NCBI RefSeq assembly: GCF_900453205.1
Contig: NZ_UGQU01000003.1
Location: 496,001-560,000, forward strand
From: Moraxella lacunata
GTDB lineage: Bacteria; Pseudomonadota; Gammaproteobacteria; Pseudomonadales; Moraxellaceae
Reading direction: 5' to 3'
DNA: 64,000 nucleotides
This document shows, one piece after another, positions 63,443-64,000 of this stretch; the first letter of the stretch is position 1, and every line of letters begins with the position of its first letter. Made by a program: the position numbers and the translations under genes. The notes under the pieces were generated by a model. The model was not told where the DNA came from and ran no database searches. It was given only the letters and a program-made list of their open reading frames with translations.

Positions 63443-63976
63443 ATGAATGACTTAACCCAAAACCCTTATTTAGAAGTCCGCCAACCCGCCCAAATTCAAG
63501 GCGAAATGATATTATTGTGCGATGACATTGCCCTAGACAGTACGCTGTCTAATGATTATGTCGCCAATATTTGGGGGTATGCAGGCAATAATATCAGCCC
63601 CAATCTGAAATGGCAAAACGCTCCTGCTGAGACCAAAAGTTTTGTGCTAACAATGTACGACCCAGATGCACCAACAGGCTGTGGCTTTTGGCATTGGAAT
63701 GTGTTTAATATTCCTGCCGATTGGAGCAAATTGCCAAAAGGCAAGTCCAATGAGTTTGGCAATGGCATTGTGGAATTAAAAAACGATGCAGGACTTGATG
63801 GTTTTATTGGGGCATTTCCACCCAAAGGCGATAAACCGCACCGCTATATTTTTACCCTATATGCCCTAAATGAAATACTGGATTTACCCAATAGCATAAG
63901 CCCTGCGGTACTCGGCTTTAATTTAAATGGCAAGGTATTGGCAACAGCAAGTTTGACGGCTTATTATCATTGGTAA
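63443..63976 (+). CDS. YbhB/YbcL family Raf-kinase-inhibitor-like protein
   Basis: A protein of 177 residues. The PEBP signature MYDPDAPTGCGFWHWNVFNIP near residue 70 and the GAFPPKGDKPHRYIFTLYAL block identify the family, which is of unclear bacterial function. The start follows AAAAGGAAAATTGT. Likely co-transcribed with the gene that begins at 63992. Confidence 0.88.
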   Translation: MNDLTQNPYLEVRQPAQIQGEMILLCDDIALDSTLSNDYVANIWGYAGNNISPNLKWQNAPAETKSFVLTMYDPDAPTGCGFWHWNVFNIPADWSKLPKGKSNEFGNGIVELKNDAGLDGFIGAFPPKGDKPHRYIFTLYALNEILDLPNSISPAVLGFNLNGKVLATASLTAYYHW

Positions 63977-63991
63977 AATAGGAGTGTTAAA

Positions 63992-64000
63992 ATGCCTATT
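63992..64000 (+). CDS. Start of a further gene, truncated by the window
   Basis: ATG with an AGGAG ribosome site eight bases upstream; only three codons are in the window, so no product can be assigned. Confidence 0.5.

Overview
The window looks like a chromosomal segment from a gammaproteobacterium of the Moraxellaceae, most likely Moraxella. That is a judgement from protein style, the moderate to low GC content and the mix of housekeeping genes; no database search was possible. The left host part (about 1-16.2 kb) carries tgt, dapF, rnd, an nrdB-ferredoxin pair, two tandem small membrane protein genes, dcd, a PHA-system protein, dacB, a VanY-type peptidase, lolA, a gabD-like dehydrogenase with a divergent IclR regulator, and a uracil-DNA-glycosylase-like gene. 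The right host part (about 52.3-64 kb) carries a broken vapBC locus, uvrB, a lytic transglycosylase, sdaA, leuC and a PEBP-family gene.

Between them lies a transposable (Mu-like) prophage of about 36 kb, roughly 16237-52318. Its ends can be placed because the insertion interrupted the 3' end of a minus-strand vapC gene. The six bases AAACCT occur at both junctions (16231-16236 and 52318-52323), and joining the host flanks restores a VapC C-terminus followed by the uracil-DNA-glycosylase gene. Prophage layout: S24-type repressor and divergent ner; transposase muA and muB; a short early/middle operon with gemA and mor; an accessory island (antirepressor, Arc-like regulator, small membrane protein); lysis genes; terminase, portal and MuF genes; a second antirepressor cassette with a structured non-coding leader; protease/scaffold, capsid and tail tube; a third regulatory island with two CI-like proteins, an antirepressor and hicAB; then tape measure and tail-tip genes. 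No tail sheath gene is seen, so the particle would be a siphovirus of the B3/D3112 style, not a Mu-like myovirus.

The prophage is probably defective as sequenced. ner, muA (twice), a small membrane gene and the protease/scaffold gene each need a single-base correction, always removal of one base, to restore a full-length reading frame. The neighbouring host vapB has the same kind of lesion and vapC has a nonsense codon. Either these are real decay events or they are homopolymer errors in the assembly.

The strongest unexplained signals are as follows. (1) A shared 20-base element lies exactly 38 bp upstream of a -10 hexamer before the endolysin, protease/scaffold and tape-measure genes, with a weaker fourth copy; these look like late promoters driven by the Mor/C-type activator. 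(2) A MuF head protein carries a metalloprotease-like C-terminal extension and is followed by a 75-residue protein that resembles domain 2 of EF-Tu. (3) There are three copies of an antirepressor plus small-partner module. (4) A folded RNA of about 200 nt precedes one antirepressor. (5) Helically phased TTAA boxes recur at the prophage gene junctions.
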